Shown here piece by piece: positions 12,231-24,990 of a DNA stretch of 64,000 nt (positions are counted from its first letter, which is position 1; each line of letters opens with the position of its first letter). Location of the stretch: contig CM057064.1 in the NCBI GenBank assembly GCA_029945375.1, positions 1,364,001-1,428,000 of the forward strand, given 5' to 3'. Source of the stretch: Agaricus subrufescens (lineage: Eukaryota > Basidiomycota > Agaricomycetes > Agaricales > Agaricaceae). Position numbers and translations under genes: made by a program. Below the pieces are notes generated by a model that was given only the letters and a program-made list of their open reading frames with translations, made no database searches and had not been told where the DNA came from.

Positions 12231-12627
12231 GGTTATGGGCCCCAATCGCCAGCTCACTATGTGCAAGGGCACTTGCACTGGCAGAGTAGGTTGATCATGT
12301 AACCTGGAATTGAGTGGTAGTGAGATAGCTATATCCCCCAACTACGGTTGACCGCTATTCCGAGTCACCCATATAGGTGTACAGACCTATGACATCAGAC
12401 TGCTAGCAGCATTGGCTGATTACCCCTGCGCTATAAATTGCTGATTTCTATTATTAGAATCAAGCAAATATGTCTCACATTGAAGAGACTAGATCGGTGT
12501 GAATGTGGAAAATAAAATATAAAAATATAAAATTGAATGCGAATGCAACCCTTTGAATTACACCAAGTCTCGAGTGTGGTTCATGGGGAGAATAAATCAG
12601 AAAGAAAGTGAAAGTAAGAGTCTCGAT
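12231..12627. other. retroelement leader remnant and repeat-family end
   Basis: No coding region is visible. From about 12,474 the sequence belongs to the repeat family that also occurs at 15,640 onward and, inverted, at 19,110 downward (shared GAAGAGACTAGATC and AATGCAACCCTTTGAA). The Tc1/mariner element is inserted into this repeat. Confidence 0.5.
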
Positions 12628-12629
12628 TA

Positions 12630-14235
12630 CAGTGGCTCAAAAAACTGTCCCAATGTTTTGAGGTTTTCAACTATTTCAGTTATAGCGCCGTGGGAACATC
12701 GCAAAACATTACGTAATAATTATCTATAGTAGCCTAGCATGTGATCTATTAGGGACATTTTGGATTACGTAAATTGATTGGAAACTGATTGAGAAATTAA
12801 ATCAACAAAATAATCAATCATTGGGACAGTTTTTTGACTCTCTACCCTTGTTGTAACTAATACTTTGTATGACCACCTTTAGCCTTGATAACTGCCTGGC
12901 ACCTCCTAGGCATACTTTCTATAAGTCTTTGACACTCTTCTGGAGTGATTTTGTTCCACTCTTCAGCTACCCTTTCCCACAAATCATGAACTCCTCTAGG
13001 TGGTTTGGGATATTCCTTCAACTTGTCCTTGAGGTTGATCCAAAGGTGTTCAATGGGATTTAAGTCAGGGGATTGGGCAGGCCAGACTAGGACTTTGATG
13101 TTGTTGTCTTCAAACCACTTGTCTGTTCTTTTTGCCATGTGCTTGGGGTCATTATCATGTTGGAATATCCTCTTCCCCTCCTCCATCTCCAGTTTTTCAA
13201 AGCTGTCAACCACTCCACTGTCCAAAATATCACAGTATTGCACAGAATCCATGATACCCTGAACCTCTGTAAGCATCCCAACTCCCTCCCATCCCATACA
13301 GCCCCATACCATAAGGTTATTCCCTCCTCCATGTTTGACTGTAGGAGTAGTAGTCCTATCAGAAGGGCCCTCACCATTTTTCTTCCAGGTATACACCCTT
13401 CCATCTGACTGAATCCTATTAATCTTGGTTTCATCTGACCATAAGATCCTTTTCCAGTCCTCCACTGTCCAATTTTTGTGATAATGAGCAAATTTGAGAC
13501 GGTCTCTTCTATGTTGCTGTTTAAGGAGAGGACATTTCTTCTTTACAACAGCCCTAAATGAACTCTCTTTGAGAGCATTTCTGACTGTTTGAGGATGTAC
13601 TGGAGTGGGAATGATGTTGTTGATATACTGGGCACCCTGAACTGCATTATCCAGCTGGCCAGTAGTGATTTGGTGAATGATTGCCGTTTTGTCCTGAGAA
13701 GAAAGCTTAGCTGGACGACCCCCTAACATGTTCTCCTTGTCCTCATCAACCTCTTTCTTAATCCTCCCCACAGTAGACTTCCACAGACCAGTTCTAGACT
13801 GAATTTGATGAACAGAATAGCCTTCTTGAAGAAGAGAGATGACAGAGGAGCATTGAGTAGAAGATGTAGCTTTCATGGTGGTGGTTTAAGGTCAAGATGT
13901 GATTTAATCAAACTTTGATGATGCAAATTTATACAAACAAGGTCACATGACATTCTCAAATATTTCTGTACTTTTTCGGATTTTTATGAGGGCTCTAGAA
14001 CAAGATTTGTCTCAGCTGAGTAGAGAGTCAAAAAACTGTCCCAATGATTGATTATTTTGTTGATTTAATTTCTCAATCAGTTTCCAATCAATTTACGTAA
14101 TCCAAAATGTCCCTAATAGATCACATGCTAGGCTACTATAGATAATTATTACGTAATGTTTTGCGATGTTCCCATGGCGCTATAACTGAAATAGTTGAAA
14201 ACCTCAAAACATTGGGACAGTTTTTTGAGCCACTG
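12630..14235 (-). mobile_element. Tc1/mariner element with 216-bp TIRs
   Basis: Terminal inverted repeats at 12630-12845 and 14020-14235 start CAGTGGCTCAAAAAACTGTC and differ at about one position (GCGCCGTGGG versus GCGCCATGGG). TA target duplications are at 12628-12629 and 14236-14237. The same host repeat without the insertion is present near 18,970 (GATTAAGTATTAAATG, read on the minus strand), so an empty site lies within the window. The near-identical TIRs and intact transposase point to recent activity. Confidence 0.93.
12857..13876 (-). CDS. Tc1/mariner DDE transposase
   Basis: An intact 339-residue single-exon transposase that cuts and pastes its own element at TA sites. The N-terminal helix-turn-helix region (GYSVHQIQSRTGLWKSTVGR) is followed by a basic GGRPAKLS linker, as in Tc1 proteins. 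The catalytic triad is visible as ILWSDETK, FQHDNDPKH and SPDLNPIEHLW; the spacing between the last D and E is DD34E-like. The ORF fills most of the space between the long TIRs. There are no stops or frameshifts, so it could be active. Confidence 0.95.
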   Translation of the reverse strand: MKATSSTQCSSVISLLQEGYSVHQIQSRTGLWKSTVGRIKKEVDEDKENMLGGRPAKLSSQDKTAIIHQITTGQLDNAVQGAQYINNIIPTPVHPQTVRNALKESSFRAVVKKKCPLLKQQHRRDRLKFAHYHKNWTVEDWKRILWSDETKINRIQSDGRVYTWKKNGEGPSDRTTTPTVKHGGGNNLMVWGCMGWEGVGMLTEVQGIMDSVQYCDILDSGVVDSFEKLEMEEGKRIFQHDNDPKHMAKRTDKWFEDNNIKVLVWPAQSPDLNPIEHLWINLKDKLKEYPKPPRGVHDLWERVAEEWNKITPEECQRLIESMPRRCQAVIKAKGGHTKY

Positions 14236-15324
14236 TAAGTATTAAATGAAAATAGGGGTAGAATAAAAATGTGAAACAAGTCTTGACTGAATAGAAACCT
14301 CTTCCAGACCTATGCTGTTTTGATTAGAACCTTCGCGACGAGTGGCTAAGCTCGCAACAACTGTCCTCAATAGGATGGGTTAGACACCTATCTAGGAGGG
14401 GTAGCGAGTCCACCCTAGTGATGCCTCAACAAACTTGGAGAGCCTTGACCTGCCTTTGTGCTTTGAGACAGACTGCAAGACAAGTCAAGCTAGCACCAAA
14501 TGCTATCGTGATCCTATTAGACCAGTGAAGATACTCTCTCGAGCAGAACACAAGACCTTCCGAGTCGAGAAAGAACTTAAGAAATGCTTAGAACACTGCG
14601 AAGTTTAACCAAACTCGATTTCACTTGCACAGCACTTGGGCAAAGATTCGATTCTGAACCTCATCCTCGACTGGCGACTATATACGATACACAATAAAAA
14701 ACTCAGACACTTGAATATCCTCCATTTGATCATCATCATCCTCCTCCTGGTTTGGAGTAGGGTGTGATCCGAATTGTACAGGAGGTATTTCAGTGCCATG
14801 TTCTTTTTCCCAATCTTCAGCCCTTTGTTGGGCTTCGTCAAATCGTCGGCGAATTTCTTCACGACGTTCAGTGACGTCATCATTAGGAAGTCTGACATTC
14901 TGATGATCAGATCTAGGAGGGACCCTATCTCTGATCCGTTCTTCCCTTTCAGGTAGGAAGGGTTGTGTAAGCATAGAAAAGTGACAAGTCACAAACTTGT
15001 CACATCACAGGTTAATGTCGAGGTTCAACCCTCCAAGTAGTGAAGACTACACCTGACATGTTCCCTTGAATGACAAGGAAGTTCTAGTCATGCACATCCC
15101 GTGGATTACCACTAGGGCAACACAGCATAATAATTCATGAACCTGTAAAAGCTACCTAAGGAGAAACCCTCACTTAGGAAAAGCGTACAGGGCCCTCTGT
15201 TAACGTTGTGACCCTTGACAATAGTGATGTCATCTACCGACGACAGGGCAGTTAAGATAGGTAAGGCCTAACACAACCCCTGAGGGAGTATACCACCCGT
15301 AAAAGGGTAAAGACAATCAGTGTT
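14236..15324. other. continuation of repeat family with a charged ORF fragment
   Basis: 14,238-14,690 continues the repeat interrupted by the Tc1 element and matches 15,730-16,010 and, inverted, 18,480-18,960. A minus-strand open frame at 14992-14678 encodes a charged protein fragment with REERIRDRVPPRSD and EEIRRRFDEAQQRAEDWEKE, which could be the start of a retroelement Gag-like protein but has no diagnostic motif. The rest (15,000-15,324) shows no gene. Confidence 0.35.
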
Positions 15325-15635
15325 GGTACATGTGGACACTTTTATTATCTGTTTGTCACTTGTTTACATTTTTATTATCTATTTACACTTTTATTATCTG
15401 TTTGGCTCCTTCCTTTCTCATGTCAATGTATTATTAGATAATTACACATACTCAGGACCATCTTCTTTTACCTAGAGTAGTTATAATTAGAAGGCTCATA
15501 AAGGTATAAGTAGAGTACTGTGTATTCTAGAGACTTCACTGAAGTTCTCTTAGGTTCTGCCTAAAGAATTGAGACCGTCTTTCACCCAACTCGAGTGTGA
15601 CTAAGTCCTGCTTAGTAAGGCCATCCCATTGAAGA
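15324..15635 (+). mobile_element. possible solo LTR
   Basis: Starts TGTTGGTACATGTGGACAC after a purine-rich stretch (GTAAAAGGGTAAAGAC), and has a TATA-like AAGGTATAAGTAG near 15,503. The 3' end is not clear. The call rests only on this layout. Confidence 0.3.
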
Positions 15636-15639
15636 GACT

Positions 15640-18600
15640 AGATCAGTGTAAGTGTGGAAAAATAAAATATAAAATATAAAATCGAATGCAAATGCAACCC
15701 TTTGAATTACACCAAGTCTCAAGTCTGCCCTAGTGATGCCTCAACAAACTCAGAGAGCCTTGACCTGCCTTTGTGCTTTGAGACAGACTGCAAGACAAGT
15801 TGAGCTAGCACCAAATGCTATCGCGATCCTATTAGACCAGTGAAGATACTCTCTCGAGCAGAACACAAGACCTTCCGAGTTGAGAAAGAACTTAAGAAAT
15901 GCTTAGAACACTGCGAAGTTTAACCAAACTCGATTTCACTTGCACAGCGCTTGGGCAAAGATTCAATCCCAAACCTCATCCTCGACTGGTGACTATATAT
16001 GATACACAATAAAAAACTGAGACAAAATAAACAAATATGAAACAAATAACCAAGTCCATATCCAGCGCTGAATGGGTATAGTCTCCTTGACTCATCTTTC
16101 TCCACCAATCAACAGTCTCGACTATTCAGTCTCCTCGACCGAACATTGCACTTGTCTAATCCCCCACTCTTCATTGGCTAACAAGGTTCCAACCCTAGAC
16201 CCTAGTCTAGGAACCCTCAAGACTCATCCCCCACTGATCAACCGTCAATAAGATGTCCTCAATTAGACCAAATTTCCATCTCGCCTCCAGTTGCTTTGAG
16301 ATTATCAGCATTGCTACCCGATCCTGAGTCTCAACCAATAATTCCGACAGCCTTGCTTCAGTTCATTCAGTCTCGACATGTGCAAATCACCCATTTCCTA
16401 GCCTTTCCATATCAGGCAGGTAGTAGTTATAGATTCAGTCTAGCATAAGGTCCGCTAAAGGAACTGCGTTCCACTAAGTCCTCAAGCCATCCCATAGCCA
16501 GTCTCAATGATAATCCCCAATAAAGTCTCCCTAGACTCAGCCTTGAGACTTCTGTTTTAAAGTCCTCAAACACGATTATATTTCCCCTAACAGTACAGTT
16601 TTCCTGCTAGGAACTGCGGATGCAACCTCGACTGATCCCTAGTTTGTCCTGTCTTCACACATGTCCTTGACCGATCTCATTACTAATGGGGTGATCGATT
16701 ACTCGTTCTCAAGTCTAATACGTACACCTAGCCACATTAAATGTACATTTTCACGTGTAAAATGGCTGGGGCCGTAACAACGCAAACTAGTGAGCTGAAA
16801 TCCCATCAGATTATCGTGGACCCACTAGCTAGCCGGACATATCACCAATTAGGATTCTCATCACATATTGATAATGAATCTGAGCAGGTAGAACGTTCAG
16901 CCAAGCAGCCTTTGACATTCTGAAACCTGACAATGTACCCATGTGGAGTCCAGGGGTAGCACAATGAAGACTAGCTACCATTGTTAGATGGAAGGGGTAA
17001 GGTGCTAAGTGACATCAGACAGCACCTGCTCCAACCATGATTATTGGCATGGATATGATCTATCTGTACCCTCAGCCCAGTCCATATGATACCCTTAGTA
17101 ATAGTAGAACTAGTTTGTTAGTATTTGTACGCATAATGTGAATATAAAAACCCTCTAGCTAGCATCAAGAAAGGCAAGCAATCTCCTGCCTGTGTCTAGC
17201 TTTGAGGATCATGATTTGTAAAGTAGCAATCTAATAAGTGAATAACAACTAGTTTGCAAGAGAGCTTCTAGAAAAACTCAGACTAGTTCAGCAGTTCACG
17301 TCATAGACATTACCCATTCAGAGAATTCACTAAGTTGCCAGTGATACAATAGTTTAAGAGACTAGCTAGGCTATCATTGCACACTTATATCCAGCAGAGG
17401 TGTAAGTTGGTGCTAGCTTGAGTTGTAATTGCGGAGTTGGTGGTTAACTGGCGAGTTATATCATTGCAGCTCTTTATTAAATGTCATTGGTGGGACTTAG
17501 CTTGGCTACAACACAGTAGCTAGAGTTCAAAGTTCATGTAGCCCTTTGGCCTGTTTGTAGCTAGAACAAGTTTGAGGATTCTTTGATTTGGAATTCCTTC
17601 TTTATTAACCTTTTAACTTCAAAATAACCTTTTCTCTCGAATATCTCCCCACAAATTTGCATTTACAAGTACTAGTTAGTGGAGCGTGGTGTGGTTTATA
17701 AACTAGCTACACCTTTAACATTTCATTTACTGCCTCTACACCGTTGTTACAGCCCCAGCTGTTTTATGCATGAAAATATATGTTTAATGTGGCTAGGTGT
17801 ACATATTAGGTTTGAGAATGAACAATTGGTCACCCAGATAGGGATAAGATCAGTTGAGGACATGTGTGAAGACAGATTGAACTAGGGATCAGTCAAGATT
17901 GCATCCACAATTCCTAACAGGAAAACTATACTGTTAGGGGAAATATAATCGCATTTGAGGACTTTAAAACAGAAGTCTTGAGACTGAGTCTAGGGAAACT
18001 GTATTGAGAAACCTCATCGAGACTGGCTATGGGATGGCTCAAGGACTTAGCAGAGCACAGTTCCTTTAGCAGACCTTATGCTAGACTGGATCAATAATTA
18101 CTACCTGCCTAATGGGGAAGGGCTAGGAAATAAGTGAATCGCACATGTTGAGACTGAATAAATCTGAAGCAAGACTATTGGAATTATTGGTCAAGACTCT
18201 GGATCAGGCAGTAATAGTGATAATCTCAAAGCAACTAAAGGCAAGATAGAAGCTTAGTCTAATTGAGGACATCTTATCGACGGATTAATCAGTGGGGGAT
18301 ATGTCTTGAGAGTTTCTAGACTAGGGTCTAGGGTTGGAAACTCATTAGCCAATGAGGAGTGGGAGATTTGACAAGTGCAATGTTCAGTCAAGGAGACTGA
18401 ATAGTCGAGACTGTTGATTGGTGGAAAAAGAAGAGTTGAGGAGGCTATACCCATTCAGTGCTGGATACGGACTTGGTTATTTGTTTCATATTTGTTTATT
18501 TTGTCTCAGTTTTTCATTGTGTATCATATATAGTCACCAGTCAAGGACAAGGTTTGGGATTGAATCTTTGCCCAAGCGCTGTGCAAGTGAAATCGAGTTT

Positions 18601-19115
18601 GGTTAAACTTCGCAGTGTTCTAAGCATTACTTAAGTTCTTTCTTGACTCAGAAGGTCTTGTGTTCTGCTCAAGAGAGTATCTTCACTGGTCTAATAGGAT
18701 TGCAATAGCATTTGGTGCTAGCTCAACTTGTCTTGCAGTCTGTCTCAAAGTGCAAAGGCAGGTCAAGGCTCTCCGAGTTTGTTGAGGCATCACTAGGGCG
18801 GACTCGCTACCCCTCCTAGATAGGTGTCTAACCCATCCTATTGAGGACAGTCGTCGCGAGCTTAGCCACTCGTCGCAAAGGTTCTAATCGAAACGGCATA
18901 GGTCTGGAAGAGGTCTCTATTCAGTCGAGACTTGTTTCACATTTCTATTCTACCCCTATTTTCATTTAATACTTAATCAAGACTCTTACTTTCACTTTCT
19001 TTCTGATTTATTCTCCCCACAAACTGCACTCAAGACTCGGTTCAAAGGGTTGCATTTGCATTCAATTTTATATTTTTATATTTTATTTTCCACATTCACA
19101 CTGATCTAGTCTCTT
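15640..19115. mobile_element. large element with 1.1-1.4-kb inverted arms
   Basis: The arms 15,640-16,785 and 17,743-19,115 are inverted copies: the ends GAAGAGACTAGATCAGTGT and ACTGATCTAGTCTCTTC face outward, and the inner ends GTAAAATGGCTGGGGCC and GGCCCCAGCTGTTTTA (about 16,757 and 17,750) face the centre. The spacer of about 960 bp (16,786-17,742) is present again at 19,510-20,478 as a direct repeat. No protein-coding frame of note is seen in arms or spacer. Whether it is one non-autonomous TIR element or an LTR nested in one cannot be told by eye. Confidence 0.6.
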
Positions 19116-20484
19116 CACCGTTGATATGGCCTGCGCCATTTTACGCGTAGAAATGTACTAGCTAGTATTTACAAGGGTATAACACCCACTAGCTAAGGTG
19201 CAGGGTCAGAACCTAAGCATCTCTCGACACCTCAATAGTATATCTCGTAGTCTAATAAACCCGCCTTGACTCTTATACAGGAAAACTGTACCGTGTAAGG
19301 CAAATATAGTCACTAGCTACCAGGAATGATCCGAGTAGAGGCATTAGATCTGGGGATGACAACTAGCTAGGCCAAAATACGATGGTGATGCTCTAGCTAC
19401 CTAGACAAAACATCGATTTATGCTTAGCTAAACTACAGATCACTCATCCAGAGATATACTATTCTAAGCAGTTGACCCACAGAAGACATCGGCTCGGATA
19501 GGGAATGGCTATCACGCAAACTAGCAAGCTGAAATCCCATCAGATTATCGTGGACCCACTAGCTAGCCGGACATATCACCGATTAGGATTCTCATCACAT
19601 GTCGATAACGAATCTGAATGGGTAGAACGTTCAGCCAAGCGGCCTTCGGCATTCTGAAACCTGACAACGTACTCATGTGGATGCCAGGGGTAGCACAATG
19701 AAGACTAGCTACCATTGTTAGCTAGAAGGGGTAAGGTGCTAAGCAAAATCAGGCAGCATCTGCTCCAACCATGATTATTGGTGCGGATAGGATCTATCCA
19801 TACCCTCAGCCCAGTCCATATGATACCCTTAGTAATAGTAGAACTACTTTGTTAATATTTGTACACATAATGTGAATATAAAAACCCTCTAGCTAGCATC
19901 AAGAAAGGCAAGCAATCTCCTGCCCGCATCTAGCTTTGAGGATCGTGATTTGTAAAGTAGCGATCTAATAAGTGAATAACAACTAGCTTGCAAGAGAGCT
20001 TCTAGAAAAACCCAGACTAGTTCAGCAGTTCACATCGGAGACACTACCTGTTCAGAGAATTCACTAAGTTGCCAGTGGTACGATAGTTTAAGAGACTAGC
20101 TAGGCTATCATCGCATGCTTATATCCACCAGAGGTGTAAGTCGGTGCTAGCTTGAGTTGTAATTGTGGAGTCAGTGGATAACTGGTGAGTTAGATCATCG
20201 CAGCTCTTCATTAAACGTCATTGGTGCGACTTAGCTTGGCTACAGCGCAGTAGCTAGAGTTCAAAGTTCACATAGCCCTTCAACCCATTCGTAGCTAGAA
20301 CAAGTTTGAGGATTCTTTGATTTGGAATTCCTTCTTTATTAATCTTTTACTTTCGAAATAACCTTTTCTCTTGAATATCTCCCCACGAACTTGCATTTAC
20401 GAGTACTAGTTAGTGAAGTGTGGTGTATTTATTAAACTAGCTACACCCTTAACGTTTCATTTACTACCTCTACACCGTGGTCAC
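19116..20484. repeat. second copy of the ~960-bp spacer repeat
   Basis: 19,510-20,478 repeats 16,775-17,742 in direct orientation (shared CCATCAGATTATCGTGG at the start and GAATATAAAAACCCTCTAGC as a TATA-like stretch). It could be an LTR pair or two insertions of one family. 19,116-19,510 has no gene. Confidence 0.6.
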
Positions 20485-20866
20485 TCTATGACCAATGCAA
20501 TGCAGGCCATAACTTTCCAATGGCCAACATGACTGTATCCAGATCAGTACTCATTCCTATTGCAATGTGATTGCTATATCTCTATTCCAATTCCTATTTC
20601 TATTATCCAGAACTATTCCTTTTCCGTACTTTACTCCTGTACACCTTTGTATATAAGTTCTGCATTCCTGTACCTATTTTTCAGTCTGAAATTGACTTAG
20701 ATTTTATTCCCTCTCAATTCCTATCTTTCCACTAAGTGTTCTGCAACTTGCATTCTATTCTGCTATCACTCTCTAGGCATCCAGAACCTGCTGGAGAGCA
20801 CAGTGCACCTTTGTGTCACTGAGGCCAACACCTATCCCTAAATTGGAACTACCTAGTTCTGACTTT
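20485..20866 (+). mobile_element. gypsy LTR and gag leader, plus-oriented fragment
   Basis: Matches the minus strand of about 24,600-24,985 (shared GGCCATAACTTT and ATCCAGATCAGTACTC, TATA-like TGTATATAAGTTCTGC). It ends in the sequence that corresponds to the gag start, but ATG is replaced. It lies head-to-head against the truncated minus-strand pol. Confidence 0.7.
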
Positions 20867-23800
20867 GCGGTCATAGTCTTAACACAGAGTCTTGTTCTGA
20901 CTGAAGTGGCCAGCCAGGATATGGTCATGGTGGTATTGCATGATGCAAAGTCATAAAGTGTTAGTGTCAGGAACATAGATCTGGTCATCAAGCCTAAGGA
21001 AGCCATTGGAAGTGAGAGACCATCTCCCTTGGGGTGATGCAAGGTGCTGTGCAACAATGGGATCTTTGGAAAGTGTGGAAAGGATGTTGGAATAGAGTTG
21101 TGAAAGATCAATGATAGTAGTGGCACAGAACACAGAGGTTGCAAGGGATGAGGCACAGAGAGATGAAGCAAGTTATTCTTGAGTGAATACTGGACAGAAG
21201 TTGTGCAGATTGACCAAAGTGTAGCCCTTATCCTCCCCTTTTAGGTAGATATCCCAGTGTCTCATCAAAGCATCCAGCTTCACTCCTAGTTTACCAGGTT
21301 GGAAACAGATGACCAAGTTAAACTGTGAGAGGTATTCCAACCATTGTGCATGCCAACAAGTGAGGAGCTTGGTAGTTGTGAAATATTCCAAGTTCTTGTG
21401 GTTGGTTACAACATCAATTGGAAGGGAAGCCCCCTCTAGGTAATGATGCCAGATGCAGAACACCTCAAAGATAGCAAGAAGTTCTTCATCATGAGTGTTG
21501 TAGTTGAGTTCCAGAGACAAGAAAGTATGGGAATGGAATGTGATAGGATGAATGTCACCATCAGGGGATACAATGGAAAGGATAGCAGCTAAAGCATAGT
21601 TGGAGGCATTGGTCTTGACAATGATTTGAGAGTCTGGAATCCAGTGAGTGAGGATGGGAGTGGAAGTGAAGGCCTTCTTGAGGGTTTCAAAAGCATTCTG
21701 GGCATTGGAACCAAAGTTCCAAGGGATCCCTTTGCAAGTAAGACAAGTTAAGGGAACCATGATGTTGGAATAGCCATAGATGAAGCAACAATAAAAGTTT
21801 GTGAACCCTAAGAAGGATTGAATGTCCTTTAATATCCCACTGTGTCAGAATTGAATTTGCATTTGTTGGCTCACACATAGAGACCATGTTTGTGAAGTCT
21901 CTTCAGCACCTCTCTGACATGTTTCTGGTGTTGAGGCAGATTGTCAGAATAGATGAGGATGTCATGGAGGTAGATGGTAATGCATACATCTAGCAAGTCC
22001 TGGAAAATGTCATTCATGAACTGCTGGAATGTGGCAGGAGCATTGCTAAGACCAAAAGGCATGACAAGCCATTCGAAGGACCTGTAACAAGTCCAGAAGG
22101 CCATTTTCCACTTGTCACCTTCCACAATACAGATGAGGTGATATGCATGCCAAAGATCAATCTTCATATAGATGTGAGCTTTGTGAGGAGAATCAAGGAG
22201 ATCTGAAATGAGAGGAAGTGGGTAGCAATCCTTCTGAGTAATCTGATTGAGACCACAGAAGTCAATGCAAAGATGAAGGGAAACATCCTTCTTCTTCACA
22301 AAAAGAACAGGAGCACCATGGGGAGAGGTTGCAGGTCAGATGAAGCCAATAGAGAGATTTTAGTCAATGAATTCATGAAGAGCTTGAAGTTCCATTTGCA
22401 ACAGGGAATAGATTGGACCTATAGGAGGTGCAGTACCATCCTCTAAGTTGATCTTGAGGTTGTAATGTCAATATGTTGGTAGTGTATCTGCATGAGACTT
22501 GCTGAATACATCTGCCAAATCATGGTTCTCTGCTGGAATAGTGGAAAGGTCAACAGGAGATTCCTCAACAGAGGATGCTGCAGCAATAACTGAGCAAAGG
22601 TTGAGGGCAAAGTGATGAGAGCCAGGAAGTCAGGATGCTTGTGCAAAGGCAGCAGCATTGACTAGACAAATGTCTATTCTGGCAGGTGAATTAGAAGTTG
22701 CTTCTGTGATAGAATCTGATACTGACATTCATGGCACAGCATCATCAGAAGGCAGCACACAAAGAGTAGGTGGAATCTCAACAGGAATGGAATGGAAAGT
22801 GATGCAGCCAGTAACCCAGTCAATCAATGGATTGTAGCAGGACAGCCAGTTGTGCCCAAGAACTACTAGAGTCTGTGGATCCAGTGAAGTGACATAGAGG
22901 GAAAGTGTCATAGATTCACCAGTAGGAAAAGATACAGGAAATTTTGCAACCTTGGAAACAAAAGAGCTAGAAGTCCCATCAATGAGATGAAGCTTAACAG
23001 GAGGAATTGGAACTGTCAGGATACCATGTTTACAAACAAAGGAATTTGAAATAAAAAAAATGAGTTGAACCACTGTCCACCAGCACAGGGATGTTGGGAA
23101 TAGAAGAAATGTCCATAGGGGAAAGAAAAACATGAAGGGAATTTGGATCAGAAAGAGCAGAAGCATTAAGACAAACTTTCTCTGAAGCACAGAGGGTGTC
23201 AATGCAATCCCCCACCTGTGCAGAGTCAAGGGGACTGCAGATTACTGTATCCTTATGACCTTATGTTCACTGTCAATTATGTCATCATGACAGCTGTCAA
23301 CTGGTTCCTAGTTCACAGTCTGTGAAATTTGTTGACATCATGTTCACTAAGCTAGCTCATGAAAATTGTTGACATGTTCATTAAGCACAGCCACCCTTCA
23401 GTGGCACTGACTGGAGGATCAATAGTCTATTGGGCTTAAATTATGTTTGTTGTGTAGTAGTAGGATGTGGGTAGAATGGCACTTTCTCCCTCAATAAAAA
23501 AGTTTTTTTTTTCACTCATTTATTCCTCACATCTGTACTCATACATAAGTGCCCTCACTAGCCAGTCTCACAAGGGGTTTTTGGTGTCCACTGATGGTGC
23601 TCTCAAGCGAGATTCTCAAGCAGAATCAGAAACTGTTGATAATTTCTTAGAAATTCCATATGGGTGTCCTAAGAGGGTGAGGCAAATTTGGTGGACAGGA
23701 TATGTGGTATGAACATTAGACATATACTGTAATATTTAGATAACTGGCCGAAATTTTTTTTCTTGAACATTTCCTTTTTAAGATGTCTTTCCAATTTTGG

Positions 23801-24660
23801 ATATGTTTGGGTCAATCAGATCTAAGTTCCATATCAGATTCTCCTCAAGAGTCATTTGAAACCAAGTTTGAGCAGAACCAGAAAGATAAGAGAGGGCAAA
23901 GGAAACTTTTGTGTGTTGTGACAGAAATTGATTTGGATTAGCCTCAAAGTAGAGGCAGCACTGAAAGATGAATTCATTGAGCTTGTGAGGCTCCTTGCCA
24001 TTGAAAGAGGTTGGTTCCTTGATTGTGACTTTAGGAGTTTTGGTGGGAGGTTGCAAAGAGTTCCAAGTGAGTGTATCCAAGATAGTTGACAGGAGGTTGG
24101 CTAGGATGCAATTCAGAACATGTTGACCATCTTCATTGTCATCTCCATCCTCTTCTCCATCTCCATCCCCATCTCCATCTCCCAGATCACTACCTCCATT
24201 GCCACCTCCATTGTCACCACCACCACCACCTCTTTCCTTACCCTTATCCTTTCCACCAGATCCATCATAAGTTCCAGGGTTCCAGTGAGTACCAGGAATA
24301 TCAGAAACAGGAGTACCCTCCTGAGAGCAGCCAGGGGGTACCAATTGAGAACCTTTCCAGTCTTGAGGGGTGCAAGAACCTGAACCAGAAACTCAGTGAG
24401 ATATGTCAGGGGTTTCAGAAACAGGGGTATGAGAATCCAAAAATTTTGCAGAACTGCGAGGTTTAGGTTGACAAGCAGGGGGAAGTGGGATGTTGCCAGG
24501 AGGAGTACCAGATGCAAAAGTAACACTGTGAGTGCAGCTCATACAAAAGCAAAGTGTGGGACCAGCTGGAGTGGGAGTCTGAAATACTGTTAAGACTACA
24601 ACCACAGAGTTGGAACTAGGTGGTTCCAATTGAGGGATAGGCATTGGCCTCAGTGACACA
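20867..24660 (-). pseudogene. Ty3/gypsy gag-pol, degenerate and truncated in integrase
   Basis: Order on the minus strand: a Gag-like start (MPIPQLEPPSSN, 24,642 downward), an acidic Gly/Asp-rich stretch and Gag core (FNGKEPHKLNEFIFQC) at 24344-23778, an aspartic protease (VLVDSGSTHFF near 23,075; LGHNWLSCYNPLIDW), reverse transcriptase at 22299-21871, RNase H at 21760-21173, and an integrase zinc-finger region (HHDHILAGHF) that breaks off at about 20,867. The RT box reads YLHD instead of YLDD, so a catalytic aspartate is lost. Several frameshifts separate the parts. The integrase core and 3' LTR in the expected direction are missing. Confidence 0.85.
23230..23777. mobile_element. insertion inside the gypsy gag-protease region
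   Basis: This ~550-bp stretch interrupts the gypsy element between Gag core and protease. It is AT-rich with repeated TTGTTGACAT-like motifs and has a 60-residue open frame without a known domain. A solo LTR is possible but I could not define its ends. Confidence 0.35.
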
Positions 24661-24990
24661 AAGGCGCACTGTGCCCTCCAGCAGGTTTTGGATGCCTAGA
24701 GAACAATAGTGGAATATGAAGTGAGCTGCAGAACACTTAGCAGAAGAATAGGAATTCTAAGTTGATTTCAGACTAAGGAATAGATACAGGAATCAGAAAC
24801 TTATATATGAGTATACATAGGGGTAGAAAACAGAATAGGAAAGTTCTGGATTAAGGAATAAGAAATTGGAATAGGAAATAGACATCACATCACAATATGG
24901 TTGAGTACTGATCTGGATACCATCATGTTGGCCATTGAAAAGTTATGGCCTGTGTTGCATTGGTTGTAGAGCAACCATGGGAGTGCAACT
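24661..24990 (-). mobile_element. gypsy 5' LTR and leader
   Basis: Upstream of the Gag start on the minus strand; inverted copy of 20,485-20,866, with a related fragment at 48,930-49,220. A TATA-like stretch (CTCATATATAAGTTTC) is visible on the minus strand near 24,805. Confidence 0.6.

Noticed and set aside
12869..13408. Plus-strand open frames across the transposase
   Set aside because: Antisense shadows of the intact Tc1 transposase.
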